From Halomonas zincidurans B6 (GTDB lineage: Bacteria > Pseudomonadota > Gammaproteobacteria > Pseudomonadales > Halomonadaceae): DNA of 64,000 nt. The position numbers and the translations under genes were made by a program. Location: the NCBI RefSeq assembly GCF_000731955.1, contig NZ_JNCK01000001.1, positions 744,001 to 808,000 on the forward strand, written 5' to 3'. A model generated the notes under the pieces. That model was not told the DNA's origin. It was given only the letters and a program-made list of their open reading frames with translations, and searched no databases. This document shows, piece by piece, positions 16,835 to 25,501 of the stretch (position 1 is the stretch's first letter; every line of letters begins with the position of its first letter).

Positions 16835-17596
16835 TCAGTCGAGCTCCACGCTGCGTCCCAGCGACGTTTCGGGGGCTTCCAGGCCGAGCGCCTTGGCGGT
16901 GCCGGCGAGCACTGCCTGGGCCGCGCGGAACGCTTCGCGCGGTTGGCGGGCGCGAATGTGTTCCATCAATCGCCGGTGACGCTCCAGACTCTCGGCCGGG
17001 TCGTCGGTCTCGCTGACGTTGGACATCGACACCAGCAGGTAGATGGAGGGGCGCAGGATATGCGAGAGCTGCGCCCAGACGATGTTGTGGGTCGCCTTGA
17101 AAATCGCCTCGTGAAAGGCCACGTCGTAATCGCTGTGCAACCGGCGCGCCTCGCCGCTGTCGGCATTGTGCAGGTACTGGCCCATGCCCTCGAAGGCTTC
17201 TTCGAGCGTCACCAGGTCGCGCGCCGTGGCGCGTCTGGCGGCGGTCATCGCGACATAGGGCTCGACGTCGAGGCGGAAGGTCAGGATTTCGCGCTGGACC
17301 TTGGCATTGGGGGCCGCGTAACGGGTCATCCAGGCGGTGACCTGCGGATCGAGGATGTTCCAGTCGGCGTATTCGCGAACCTTGGAACCGTGGCCCGAGA
17401 TACGCTCGATGATCCCCACGTCGACCAGCTGACGCAGGTCGCTGCGCACCGCCGAGCGATTGATGGCGAACTGCTCGCACAGTGCGAGTTCCTTGGGGAC
17501 GAAGTCGCCGGGCTGGTAATGCCCGGAAAAGATGGATTCGGCAAGGGCCTCGGCGACACTGGGTCGCAGCGGTGACTTGCGTTGCTTTGCCTTCAC
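16835..17596 (-). CDS. FadR-subfamily GntR transcriptional regulator
   Basis: A 253-residue regulator with an N-terminal winged helix (residues 10-75; FVPKELALCEQFAINRSAVR is the recognition region) and an all-helical FCD effector domain (about 95-235). FCD metal/ligand residues appear in FRLDVEPYVA, DVAFHEAIF and HRRLMEHI. Start is GTG at 17596 giving MKAKQRK. It converges on xylD, and an ATGTTCAACAT palindrome lies 40 bases upstream of its own start, as at xylD and xylX. It is therefore most likely an autoregulated repressor of the keto-deoxy-acid half of the pathway. The inducer is probably a pentonate or 2-keto-3-deoxypentonate (inference). Confidence 0.87.
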   Translation of the reverse strand: MKAKQRKSPLRPSVAEALAESIFSGHYQPGDFVPKELALCEQFAINRSAVRSDLRQLVDVGIIERISGHGSKVREYADWNILDPQVTAWMTRYAAPNAKVQREILTFRLDVEPYVAMTAARRATARDLVTLEEAFEGMGQYLHNADSGEARRLHSDYDVAFHEAIFKATHNIVWAQLSHILRPSIYLLVSMSNVSETDDPAESLERHRRLMEHIRARQPREAFRAAQAVLAGTAKALGLEAPETSLGRSVELD

Positions 17597-17633
17597 GTCA
17601 GGAGTTTCCAGCCAGTGTTTGATTCACGCTGAC

Positions 17634-17648
17634 ATATGTTCAACATTT
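17634..17648. promoter_or_regulatory. FadR/GntR-type operator at the regulator's own promoter
   Basis: ATGTT-C-AACAT at 17636-17646 matches the operators at xylX and xylD; the arms extend imperfectly (ACATATGTT / AACATTTGA). It lies 40 bases upstream of the GTG start. A weaker dyad (GTG...CAC) is centred about 20 bases closer to the gene. Confidence 0.65.
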
Positions 17649-17682
17649 GAGCAATGTCACTTAGGTGTGACACGTGCACTGA

Positions 17683-18840
17683 TCAGCGGCTCGCCAGGCG
17701 ATCGCCTAATCGGTGCATGAACGTCGAGCCGGCATCGAGCTGATCAATTTCAAGATATTCGTCGGGTTGATGCGCCTGGGCGATGCTGCCCGGGCCGCAG
17801 ATCACGGTGGGCAGTCCGGCACGCTGGAACTGGCCGGCCTCGGTGGCGTAGGCCACCGCCTCGCTGTCATGCTCGCCGAGCAGTTCGCGACACAGCGTGA
17901 GGGCCGCCGCGTTGTCGCGATCGGCCAGCGCCGGCACGGTGTCGGTAAGGTGCTCGGTACGGATGTTCACCTGGGGCGCACGCTCGCGAAGCTCGGCCTC
18001 GAGGCGCCGGGCATAGTCGTCGAAACGGGCGAATACGCTGTCGAAACCGTCCCCGGGCAGGTGGCGGATCTCCCAGTCGAACTGGCACTCGCGGGCAGTG
18101 ATGTTGATCGCTGTGCCACCTTGGATCTTGCCGACGTGCAGGCTGGAGTGGGCGACATTGAAGGCCTCGTCGACCCGCCCCTCGGCGGTCAGCTCGGCCA
18201 TGATGTCCTCGATCCTGGCGACCAGCCGGGCGGCGACGTGGATCGCCGAGACGCCCTGGTCGACCTGGCTGGAGTGCGCTTCGCGACCGCTCACCGTGGT
18301 GCGCAGGTTGGTGATGCCCTTCTGGGTGACCACCGGCGCCATCAGCGTCGGCTCGCCGACGATCACCGCGGCGGGGCGCGGCTCGTCGGCCATCAGCGCC
18401 TCGATCAGGCCCGGCGCGCCAATGCAGCCGACCTCTTCGTCGTAGGACAGCGCCAGATAGATCGGCCGGGCAAGCTCCCGCTCCACCCAGCGCGGAATCT
18501 GGGCCAGCGCGCAGGCGATGAAACCCTTCATGTCGCAACTGCCACGCCCGTAAAGCCGGCCGTCGTCGCGCTCGGTCAGCGAGAACGGATCGCTGGTCCA
18601 CGGCTGGCCGTCCACCGGCACCACATCGGTGTGGCCCGACAGCACCACGCCGCCTTCGACCCGGGGGCCGATGCGGGCCAGCAGGTTGGCCTTGGTGCCG
18701 TCGTGGTTCTCGATGCGCTGGTAGGGCAGGTCGAATTCGTCGAGGTAGCCTTCGATGAAGCGGATCAGCTCCAGGTTGGAGTCGCGTGACACGCTGGGAT
18801 GGCCGACGAGGGTTTCGAGGAGTTGCTGGGCGGATCGCAT
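17683..18840 (-). CDS. argE: Acetylornithine deacetylase (M20 metallopeptidase family)
   Basis: A 385-residue zinc amidohydrolase expected to remove the acetyl group from N2-acetylornithine in arginine synthesis. M20 landmarks are the metal His in LSGHTDVVPVDG, Asp in GSCDMKG, the base Glu in LSYDEEVGCIG, a dimerisation lid domain (about 180-290) and the last His in AQAHQPDEY. The frame is open 14 codons further up, but ATG at 18840 has GGAG at the right distance and gives the normal MRSAQQLLETLV start. It stands alone, divergent from wrbA. A related deacylase acting on another acyl amino acid is possible. Confidence 0.82.
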   Translation of the reverse strand: MRSAQQLLETLVGHPSVSRDSNLELIRFIEGYLDEFDLPYQRIENHDGTKANLLARIGPRVEGGVVLSGHTDVVPVDGQPWTSDPFSLTERDDGRLYGRGSCDMKGFIACALAQIPRWVERELARPIYLALSYDEEVGCIGAPGLIEALMADEPRPAAVIVGEPTLMAPVVTQKGITNLRTTVSGREAHSSQVDQGVSAIHVAARLVARIEDIMAELTAEGRVDEAFNVAHSSLHVGKIQGGTAINITARECQFDWEIRHLPGDGFDSVFARFDDYARRLEAELRERAPQVNIRTEHLTDTVPALADRDNAAALTLCRELLGEHDSEAVAYATEAGQFQRAGLPTVICGPGSIAQAHQPDEYLEIDQLDAGSTFMHRLGDRLASR

Positions 18841-19148
18841 GAAGGCTCCGATGGGCTCCGGGACTGTGGAAACACTGCACAAATGTCTGCGCGGGCGAAT
18901 CGCTGCGTTGTGCGGTGCGCGGAACCCTCACATATAACCCATATGCTCTGGTTCCTGTGCTCCGTACGCCTTGCGCTTCATCCCGCTCACCTATTTGTTC
19001 AGCGCTTCCTTGTTGCGTCCAGCCTAACATGCGCGCCAGCCGAGCCGGCAGGCTTTTGACCAGGCGCTCGACTTGGCCCATCTTGAAGGCGGGCTATCAT
19101 TCATCTGCTCGATTCATCTTTTAGCTTATCCCTGAACAAGGAGCCGTC
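18841..19148. other. Intergenic region between argE-like gene and wrbA
   Basis: This 308-base divergent gap holds both promoters, but I found no dyad, repeat, RNA or coding frame that I can defend. Frames crossing it on the minus strand are extensions of out-of-frame readings of the deacetylase gene. Confidence 0.5.
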
Positions 19149-19754
19149 ATGAGCCGCATTCTGGTGATCTATTATTCAAGCTATGGTCATATCGAGACCA
19201 TGGCCAACGCCGTCGCCGAAGGCGCGCGCAGCGTCGCCGGCAGCGAGGTGGAGATCCGCCGCGTCGCCGAACTGGTGCCCGATGACGTCGCCGAGCAATC
19301 GGGCTACAAGCGCGATCAGCAAGCAGCGGTGCTCGACGATCCCAATGCGCTGGTCGACTACGACGCGATCATCATCGGCACGCCCACCCGCTACGGCAAC
19401 ATGACCTCGCAGATGCGCAACTTCTGGGACAAGACCGGTGGCGTCTGGGCCCAGGGCAAGCTGGTCGGCAAGGTCGGCAGCGCCTTCACTTCCACGGCCA
19501 GCCAGCACGGCGGCCAGGAAACCACCCTGACCTCGATCCATACCATGCTGTTCCACCTGGGAATGGTGGTGGTGGGGGTACCGTATTCCTGCGCGGCGCT
19601 CACCGAACTCGGCGAGGTATCCGGCGGCACTCCCTATGGGGCGACGACCCTGGCCGGTGGCGACGGCAGCCGCCAGCCCAGCGACAACGAACTGACCATC
19701 GCCCGTTTCCAGGGCGAACACGTGGCCAAGCTCACCGCCAAGCTGGCCGGTTGA
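19149..19754 (+). CDS. wrbA: NAD(P)H:quinone oxidoreductase, flavodoxin-like (WrbA)
   Basis: A 201-residue FMN enzyme that reduces quinones by two electrons and so avoids semiquinone radicals. The phosphate-binding loop starts YYSSYGHIETMA, the flavin-contacting motif is GTPTRYGNM (about residues 77-85), and SGGTPYGATT precedes a C-terminal helix. Length matches WrbA (about 200). ATG at 19149 follows AAGGAG. It converges on sbcC with a 37-base gap that shows no convincing terminator. Confidence 0.92.
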   Translation: MSRILVIYYSSYGHIETMANAVAEGARSVAGSEVEIRRVAELVPDDVAEQSGYKRDQQAAVLDDPNALVDYDAIIIGTPTRYGNMTSQMRNFWDKTGGVWAQGKLVGKVGSAFTSTASQHGGQETTLTSIHTMLFHLGMVVVGVPYSCAALTELGEVSGGTPYGATTLAGGDGSRQPSDNELTIARFQGEHVAKLTAKLAG

Positions 19755-19791
19755 AGTCGAGTTAAGCCTGGGCGGGCCTGTGCCGTCTCGG

Positions 19792-22700
19792 TCAGCCCAG
19801 CTGCGTGGTTTCCTGAACGATCCGGCTGGCGCCATTGCCGGTCGGCTCGACCCGCATGCGGGTCGGAATGCGCTCGTGCATCTCCTGCACGTGGGAGATC
19901 ACGCCCACCTTGCGGCCCTGGGCCTGTAGGCCGTCGAGCGCTTCCATGGCCAGCGCCAGCGAATGCGGGTCGAGGCTGCCGAAGCCTTCGTCGATGAACA
20001 GCGTCTCGATGTCGAGCTTGCCGGAGGCCATCGACGCCAGGCCCAATGCCAGCGCCAGCGAGACCAGAAAGGTCTCGCCGCCGGATAGCGAATGCACTGA
20101 GCGGCGTTCATCGCCCATCTCGGTATCCACCACCAGCAGGCCCAGCGGACTGCCGCCGCGGGCCAGCCGGTAGCGCCGGGTGAGGCCGGTGAGGTGCTGA
20201 TTGGCGTGGGCGAGCAACTGTTCGAGGTTATAGGCCTGGGCGATACGCCGGAAGGCCTTGCCGTCGGCGGAGCCGATCAGCTCGCTGATGCGTCCCCAGC
20301 GACGGTGTTCGTCCCGCGCCGTCGTTAGCGTTGCTTGTAGTTCCTGCTGGCGGGCCCGGCGGCGGTCGTCGTCGTGCAGCGCGGCCATCGCCCGGTCGCG
20401 CTGCTGCTGGGCGGCGTCGCCGGCGGGGGCCAGCGCCTCGCGGGCCTGGCTGGCCTGTTCGCGGCGCTGGTCGAGACGCGCGTGGTCGTTTTCGGGCGTC
20501 TCCTGATCGGGCTCGTCGAGCCTTTGACGGCGATGCTCGAGCAACCCGTCGCGGCGCTCGCCGGCGCGTACCCGACAGGCTTCCCGTATCCTGTGTGCGT
20601 TTTCGACACGTTCACGCAAGGCACGTTGCGAAGCGTCGTCCATCGTCAGCAGTTCGGCCAGCGTGGCGTCGTCGAACGCCGGATTGGCGGCTTGCCAGGC
20701 GCTGAGCTCGGTGGTCAGCGCACGCAGTGCCTCCCGGGTCTGCTCGACACGTATCGTCAGATCGTGCTGCTGCTGGGCCAGGCGCTGGCTTTCCAGCCGC
20801 ACGGCGTCGCGCGCTTCGCGGGTCCGGTCGGCATGCTGCTGGGCCTCGCTGCAGGCGCGCTCCAGTGTCTCTCGCCAGGCATCGATACTGAGGTGGTTGC
20901 CGAGCCGCGCGGCGATGTCGCGCTCGAGCTCGGCACACTGCGCGTGCCGGGGCGGCCGGGCCCGGTCGATCTCGCCTAGCCTGCTGTCGAGTGGCTCGAG
21001 CTGACTCTGCTGCCGGCCGATCGTCAGGTCGAGGCGGTTGAGCGCTTCGCGCAGCGGTTGCTGGTGGCGGCGATCGTCATCGAGTCGGGTCAGCTTGGCG
21101 GCGAGCTCGTCGCGCTGCAGGCGGCTGGCGGCGAGCTGCTCGTCCAGCCAGTTCGCGCCGCGCTGGACATCCCGGTCGACCTCGTCGGCCAGGTATTCGC
21201 CGGCCAATGGCTGGGCGTCGAGCGCCCGGCGCGCGCCGTCGCACGACTCGCTCAACTCCGCCAGGCGCCGCTGGCGTTGCTGGTCTTGCGCACGCAGCGC
21301 CTGATAGTCGGCACTCAGTCGTTGATGCTCGTCACGGGCCGTGGCGAGCGACCGGTCGACCTCGGCCAGTTGACGCTCCTCCTCGGCGACGCTCGCCGCC
21401 AGGGCGGCCTGATCGGGCGAGGGCGGCGGGGCGTGCCGGTAGGGATGCTCGTGGCTGCCGCAGACCGGGCAGGGGTGCTCGGCTTCGAGCTGGGTGCGTA
21501 GCGCCTCGACCCGCTCGCTGCGCGCCGCGCGCAGGCGCTGGATACTGGCTTGGCAACGTTCGGCGTCGCGCTGGCAGGCGTCGAGCCGGCCGCGGGCCTG
21601 TCTGCCCTCGGCGAGCAGGCGTTGCTGCCGGTCCTGATCGTGGCGCTGGCGTTCGTCGAGCGCCCGGTATTCGGCATCGAGCGCCTGCCAGCGTTGGGCG
21701 ACATGACGCAGTGCGTCGAGCTCGGCGTGGCGTTGACGCATCTCGTCGTGGCGGGCCTGTAGCGCCAGGCGGGCTTGTTCGGGATCGCCGCCGAGACGCT
21801 GCTCGAGGGCGGCGAGCTCCTCGGCCTTGTGTTGGCGCTGTCGGCGCTGATCGTCCAGCTCGCGGGTCAGCTCGACGCGGCGCTCCCCGAGGCGACGATG
21901 TTCGGCGTCGAGTTCGTCGAGCTCGTGGCGTAGATAGTCGAGCCGTTGGCGACTCTCGCTGGCGGCCTGCAAGGCGGGCTGGGCCTCGCGCTGGGCCTGG
22001 CGGGCCGCGGCCAGGGATGCGTCGGCGGCCTGGAAAGCGCGGTCCTGCTCGGCCTGCCGGGCATCGCTGGCCTGACGCCTTGTCTGGACCTCGGCGAGCC
22101 GGGCCCCGAGCTCATCGGCCTGGCGGGCCAGCCGGTCGCGTTCGTGAAAGTCGTGGCGCTTCGCGGCCAGGGTCTCGAGCCGTTCGAGCGTTCGGCGCGT
22201 CGCGCCGAGGGCACGCCATTCGTCCTCGCTGGCGGCGCTTTCGCGCTCGGCCCGTTGCCAGGCTGCGCGCAGGCTGTACTCCTGATCGAGCCAGGCCTGT
22301 TCGGCGTGCAGCGCTTTCTCGCGCTGCTGGATCGCCTGCCAGTCGCGGTCGGCATCGCGTGCCGCGTCTTCCAACGCAACACGCTCGGCGGGCTCGGCCG
22401 GCGGCTCGCCGTCGAGACGCGCCTCGACCTCGCGCACCCGCTCGGCGGCCTGCTTGGCGCGCTGATAGGCGGCGATCGAGATACGCGAATAGATGCCGGT
22501 GTCGGTGAGCCGTTCGAGCAGTTCGCTGCGGGCGTTGTCGTCGGCCTTGAGAAAGGCGCTGAATTCGCTCTGGGCAAGCAGCACGGCGCGCGTGAACTGG
22601 TCGAAGTTGAGCCCCAGGCGTTGCGGCAGCAGACGCTCGAAATCGCGTTTCTGGCTGGCCAGCACGCGTTCGCCGGGTAATTCGATGAGCGCCTGCTCGA

Positions 22701-23085
22701 CGGCCTGCAGGCGGCCGTCGGGGCGGTTGCGGGCGCGGCGTACCGACCAGCGTGCCCGGTAGCGCGCGCCGTCGCGGCCGACGAAGTCGACCTCGGCGTA
22801 GCCGCTGGCGGTGCCGCGCCGCAGCAGGGTGCGCGGATCGGCGGTGGTCAGCCGTTCGTCGCCGACATCGGGGGCCAGCGAGTCCCGCGACGGCGCCTGG
22901 CGCAGCCGCGGGGTGTTGCCGTAGAGCGCCAGGCACAGGGCATCGAGCAGGGTGCTCTTGCCGGCACCGGTGGGCCCGGTGATCGCGAACAGCCCGCTGT
23001 CGGCGAGCGGCCCGGCGCTGAAGTCGATGACATGCTCGCCGGCCAGCGAGGCGAGGTTGTGAAGGCGAATGGCGAGGATCTTCAC
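19792..23085 (-). CDS. sbcC: Exonuclease subunit SbcC (Rad50-like)
   Basis: A 1097-residue SMC-type ATPase that partners SbcD to open DNA hairpins and cleave palindromes. Walker A (GPTGAGKSTLLDAL) is near residue 35, long coiled coils run to both sides of a zinc hook with Cys539-x-x-Cys542 (HPCPVCGSHEH), and the C-terminal lobe has signature LSGGETFLVSLALALGLASM and Walker B TLFIDEGFGSLD. The GTG start at 23085 overlaps the sbcD stop (GTGA), so the subunits are translationally coupled. A reading that extends 275 codons further upstream only crosses sbcD out of frame. Strongly charged, Arg/Gln-rich coiled-coil composition is normal for the family. Confidence 0.93.
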   Translation of the reverse strand: MKILAIRLHNLASLAGEHVIDFSAGPLADSGLFAITGPTGAGKSTLLDALCLALYGNTPRLRQAPSRDSLAPDVGDERLTTADPRTLLRRGTASGYAEVDFVGRDGARYRARWSVRRARNRPDGRLQAVEQALIELPGERVLASQKRDFERLLPQRLGLNFDQFTRAVLLAQSEFSAFLKADDNARSELLERLTDTGIYSRISIAAYQRAKQAAERVREVEARLDGEPPAEPAERVALEDAARDADRDWQAIQQREKALHAEQAWLDQEYSLRAAWQRAERESAASEDEWRALGATRRTLERLETLAAKRHDFHERDRLARQADELGARLAEVQTRRQASDARQAEQDRAFQAADASLAAARQAQREAQPALQAASESRQRLDYLRHELDELDAEHRRLGERRVELTRELDDQRRQRQHKAEELAALEQRLGGDPEQARLALQARHDEMRQRHAELDALRHVAQRWQALDAEYRALDERQRHDQDRQQRLLAEGRQARGRLDACQRDAERCQASIQRLRAARSERVEALRTQLEAEHPCPVCGSHEHPYRHAPPPSPDQAALAASVAEEERQLAEVDRSLATARDEHQRLSADYQALRAQDQQRQRRLAELSESCDGARRALDAQPLAGEYLADEVDRDVQRGANWLDEQLAASRLQRDELAAKLTRLDDDRRHQQPLREALNRLDLTIGRQQSQLEPLDSRLGEIDRARPPRHAQCAELERDIAARLGNHLSIDAWRETLERACSEAQQHADRTREARDAVRLESQRLAQQQHDLTIRVEQTREALRALTTELSAWQAANPAFDDATLAELLTMDDASQRALRERVENAHRIREACRVRAGERRDGLLEHRRQRLDEPDQETPENDHARLDQRREQASQAREALAPAGDAAQQQRDRAMAALHDDDRRRARQQELQATLTTARDEHRRWGRISELIGSADGKAFRRIAQAYNLEQLLAHANQHLTGLTRRYRLARGGSPLGLLVVDTEMGDERRSVHSLSGGETFLVSLALALGLASMASGKLDIETLFIDEGFGSLDPHSLALAMEALDGLQAQGRKVGVISHVQEMHERIPTRMRVEPTGNGASRIVQETTQLG

Positions 23086-24335
23086 GCGTCGGCGTCCTCC
23101 GCCGAGTCGGCATGGGCGAGCTCGGTGAGCAGGCTGGCGAAATCGCCCGTGACGTCGGCGTCCGGCGGGGCGCCGAACTGCTGCTCCCAGGCATGGGCGA
23201 ACAGCGCCGCCGGCTCGGGGGCCTGCTGCGGTGCGGCGTCGTGGCCGGCGGCGTCGCGACTGCCAGCATACAGCGACTGGATGCGGACCAGGCGCACCGC
23301 CTTGCCGGCGAGCGCTTGCTCGATACAGGTGCGCAGGTCGACCCGCGGGGCGTCGAGCTCGACCCGTACCTCCAGCCAGGGCCAGCGTTCGCGCGGGGTT
23401 TCGGGGTCGCCGTCGAGGGCCTCGAGCTCCGCCACGACTGCGTCGAGCGGTGCCGGCCCGACGCGCAGCAGGGCCACCGCGCGGGGCACGCGGATCGCCT
23501 CGCAGCCGGCCAGCGTTTCGCCGTCGAGAGTCACTTCGAGGACCTGGTGCGGATAATCGACCTCGGAAAAATCCATCGGCAGCGGCGAGCCGCTGTAGCG
23601 GATACGCGCCTCGCCGACCTGCTGCGGGCGGTGCAGGTGGCCGAGGGCGACATAGGCCAGCGAGGCGGGAAACAGCGTGCCGGGCAGCGATTCCTCGCCG
23701 CCGATGACGATCGGCCGCTCGCTGTCGGCCGACACGCTGGCGCCCTGGATATGCGCGTGACTCATGGCGACCAGCGCCTGGCCGGGGCGCCGCCGCGCCT
23801 CGGCGCACTCGATCAGTTCGCGGTGAACGCGCTCGACGCCGCTGACGTAATCGTCGCCATGCGCGCCGCCGGTGACTTCGGCGGGGCGCAGGAAGGGCAG
23901 CGCCAGGCACCAGGCCGCGATCTGGCCGTCGGCGGCCTCGAGCGGTATCAGCAGCCGCTCGGCAGCGAGGCGGGCAGCCTCGCCCTGGCCATCGTCGAGC
24001 CAGATCACGCGGCCCAGCGCATGGGTGCGCAGACGCTCCAGCAGCGGCCCGGGCAACTCGATGCGTGCGCCGCTGTCGTGATTGCCGGCGATCAGCACGA
24101 TTCTCAGCCGTGGCAGCCGTTGGTGGGCGCTGACGATGAAGTCGTAGAGCTGTTGCTGGGCGCGCAGCGAGGGATTGACCACGTCGAAGATATCGCCGGC
24201 GATCAGCAGGGCGTCGCTGTGGCGTTCCTCCAGGGTCGCGAGCAGCCAGTCGAGGAACGCCTGGTGTTCGACGTGGCGCTCCTGGCCGTGGAAGGTCTGG
24301 CCCAGGTGCCAGTCGGCGGTGTGCAGCAGTTTCAC
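23082..24335 (-). CDS. sbcD: Exonuclease subunit SbcD (Mre11-like)
   Basis: A 417-residue metallophosphoesterase, the nuclease subunit of SbcCD. Phosphoesterase motifs appear in order: LLHTADWHLGQTFHG, IAGDIFDVVNPS, LIAGNHDSGARIE and, further on, AMSHAHIQGA and YVALGHLHRPQ. The GTG start at 24335 (VKLLHTADWHLG) has AGGAG eight bases before it; longer readings run into the promoter region shared with nfi. It is divergent from nfi, with a 135-base gap. Residues after about 290 form the C-terminal capping domain and are rich in Ala/Glu. Confidence 0.92.
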   Translation of the reverse strand: MKLLHTADWHLGQTFHGQERHVEHQAFLDWLLATLEERHSDALLIAGDIFDVVNPSLRAQQQLYDFIVSAHQRLPRLRIVLIAGNHDSGARIELPGPLLERLRTHALGRVIWLDDGQGEAARLAAERLLIPLEAADGQIAAWCLALPFLRPAEVTGGAHGDDYVSGVERVHRELIECAEARRRPGQALVAMSHAHIQGASVSADSERPIVIGGEESLPGTLFPASLAYVALGHLHRPQQVGEARIRYSGSPLPMDFSEVDYPHQVLEVTLDGETLAGCEAIRVPRAVALLRVGPAPLDAVVAELEALDGDPETPRERWPWLEVRVELDAPRVDLRTCIEQALAGKAVRLVRIQSLYAGSRDAAGHDAAPQQAPEPAALFAHAWEQQFGAPPDADVTGDFASLLTELAHADSAEDADA

Positions 24336-24470
24336 GGAGAGCTCCTGAGCCGGCCGGTGAAAAAAGTGCGCCCAGTGTAGCGCCTCGGCGAAGCGGGTCC
24401 AGCTTGTTTCGGGCGCATGAGAACTGACTGCTAGGCTAAAGGGCAAGGATGACAAAAGGATCTTGCCGCC

Positions 24471-25238
24471 ATGCCCGGTACTTCGCTTTATTCCTTCCCG
24501 CGCAAGCCGCTTCACGATTGGTCGTTGACCCCCGAGCAGGCGGTCGCCCTGCAGCGCGAACTCGCCCCGCGGGTCGAACGCCATGATCGCCTTGACGACG
24601 TCGAGTGGATCGCCGGGATGGACATCGGCTTCGAGGACGAGGGCGCCACCACCCGCGCCGCCGTGGTGCTGTTGCACTGGCCGGACCTGACTCCCGTCGA
24701 CGAGATCGTCCATCGCGAACCGACCCGCATGCCCTACCTTCCCGGCCTGTTGTCGTTTCGCGAGATTCCCGCGGCGTTGAGCGCCTTCGCGCGTCTGTCG
24801 CGGCGGCCCGACCTGGTGATGGTCGACGGCCAGGGCATCGCCCATCCGCGCCGTCTGGGCATCGCCGCGCATCTCGGCCTGTGGCTCGATCTGCCGACCC
24901 TCGGGGTGGCCAAGAAACGCCTGTGCGGTCGGCATGGCGAGGTGCCGGCGGCCAGGGGTGAATGGACCGCGCTGAGCGACAAGCGTCGCGACGAGGACCC
25001 GGGCGACGCGCCGGTCGATGCCAGCGGCCGGGTGATCATCGGCGCCCTGTTGCGCTCGCGGCAGAACGTCAAGCCGGTGATCGTCTCGCCGGGCCATCGG
25101 CTGAGCCTGGCCACCGCGCTGGACTGGACGATCGCCTGCCTGGGCCGTACCAAGCTGCCGGAACCGACGCGGCTGGCGGATCGTATCGCCTCGCGGCGCG
25201 GCAGCCGCTTCGTCGAGCCGGGCGGTTCGCGGCTATAA
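24471..25238 (+). CDS. nfi: Endonuclease V (deoxyinosine 3' endonuclease)
   Basis: A 255-residue repair nuclease that nicks DNA near deaminated bases. The conserved acidic triad is present as Asp51 (IAGMDIGF), Glu98 (GLLSFREIP) and Asp119 (VMVDGQGIAHPRR), and the strand-separating PYLPG wedge is at 88-92. GVAKKRLCG and the C-terminal SPGHRLSL segment also fit. It is about 20-30 residues longer than the E. coli enzyme, mainly at the two ends. ATG at 24471 is the natural start. Divergent from sbcD, so two DNA-processing loci share an intergenic region; shared regulation is not shown. A BIME repeat follows. Confidence 0.9.
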   Translation: MPGTSLYSFPRKPLHDWSLTPEQAVALQRELAPRVERHDRLDDVEWIAGMDIGFEDEGATTRAAVVLLHWPDLTPVDEIVHREPTRMPYLPGLLSFREIPAALSAFARLSRRPDLVMVDGQGIAHPRRLGIAAHLGLWLDLPTLGVAKKRLCGRHGEVPAARGEWTALSDKRRDEDPGDAPVDASGRVIIGALLRSRQNVKPVIVSPGHRLSLATALDWTIACLGRTKLPEPTRLADRIASRRGSRFVEPGGSRL

Positions 25239-25260
25239 ACCCAGTGCTCTGCCGTCTCGC

Positions 25261-25418
25261 GTGGGAGCGAATTCAATCTCGATAGCGTTACTTGCTTGAC
25301 CATACCAGGGTGCCTGGCGGCGCCAATCGGGAACAAGTTCCCTCCCACAAAAACCTCCAGGTTCATACCCAGTGGGCCGTCCAGACCGGGTTTCGTAGGA
25401 GCGAATTTATTCGCGATA
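25261..25418. repeat. BIME-like composite repeat, locus A
   Basis: Three REP-like units in the order forward, inverted, forward: GTGGGAGCGAATTC... at 25261-25283, its inverted relative ...GTTCCCTCCCAC ending at 25348, and GTAGGAGCGAATTTATTCGC at 25395-25414. The unit GTGGGAGCGAATTTATTCGCGAT is itself an imperfect stem-loop. The interior (GGCGCCAATCG; CCAGTGGGCC) is shared with locus C at 58.8 kb. The element fills the gap between nfi and the DUF1415 gene. Confidence 0.85.
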
Positions 25419-25501
25419 ACGGGACGAGACCCGCTCGCACCTTGCCTGGGTATACTCTCGGTACGCTGTATCCCGACTCCATCCAACCAAGGCTTGCCGC
25501 C

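Noticed and set aside
17867..19081. 404-codon minus-strand frame through the argE-like gene
   Set aside because: Arg/Pro-rich shadow frame with no recognisable domain; the M20 deacetylase occupies the correct frame.
23086..23910. 275-codon N-terminal extension of sbcC
   Set aside because: It reads sbcD out of frame, is Arg/Ala-rich as GC-rich shadows are, and the GTG at 23085 gives the exact SbcC start with a stop-start overlap.
25292..25501. N-terminal extension of the DUF1415 protein and small frames in the BIME
   Set aside because: They translate repeat DNA; the conserved domain begins at ATG 25502.
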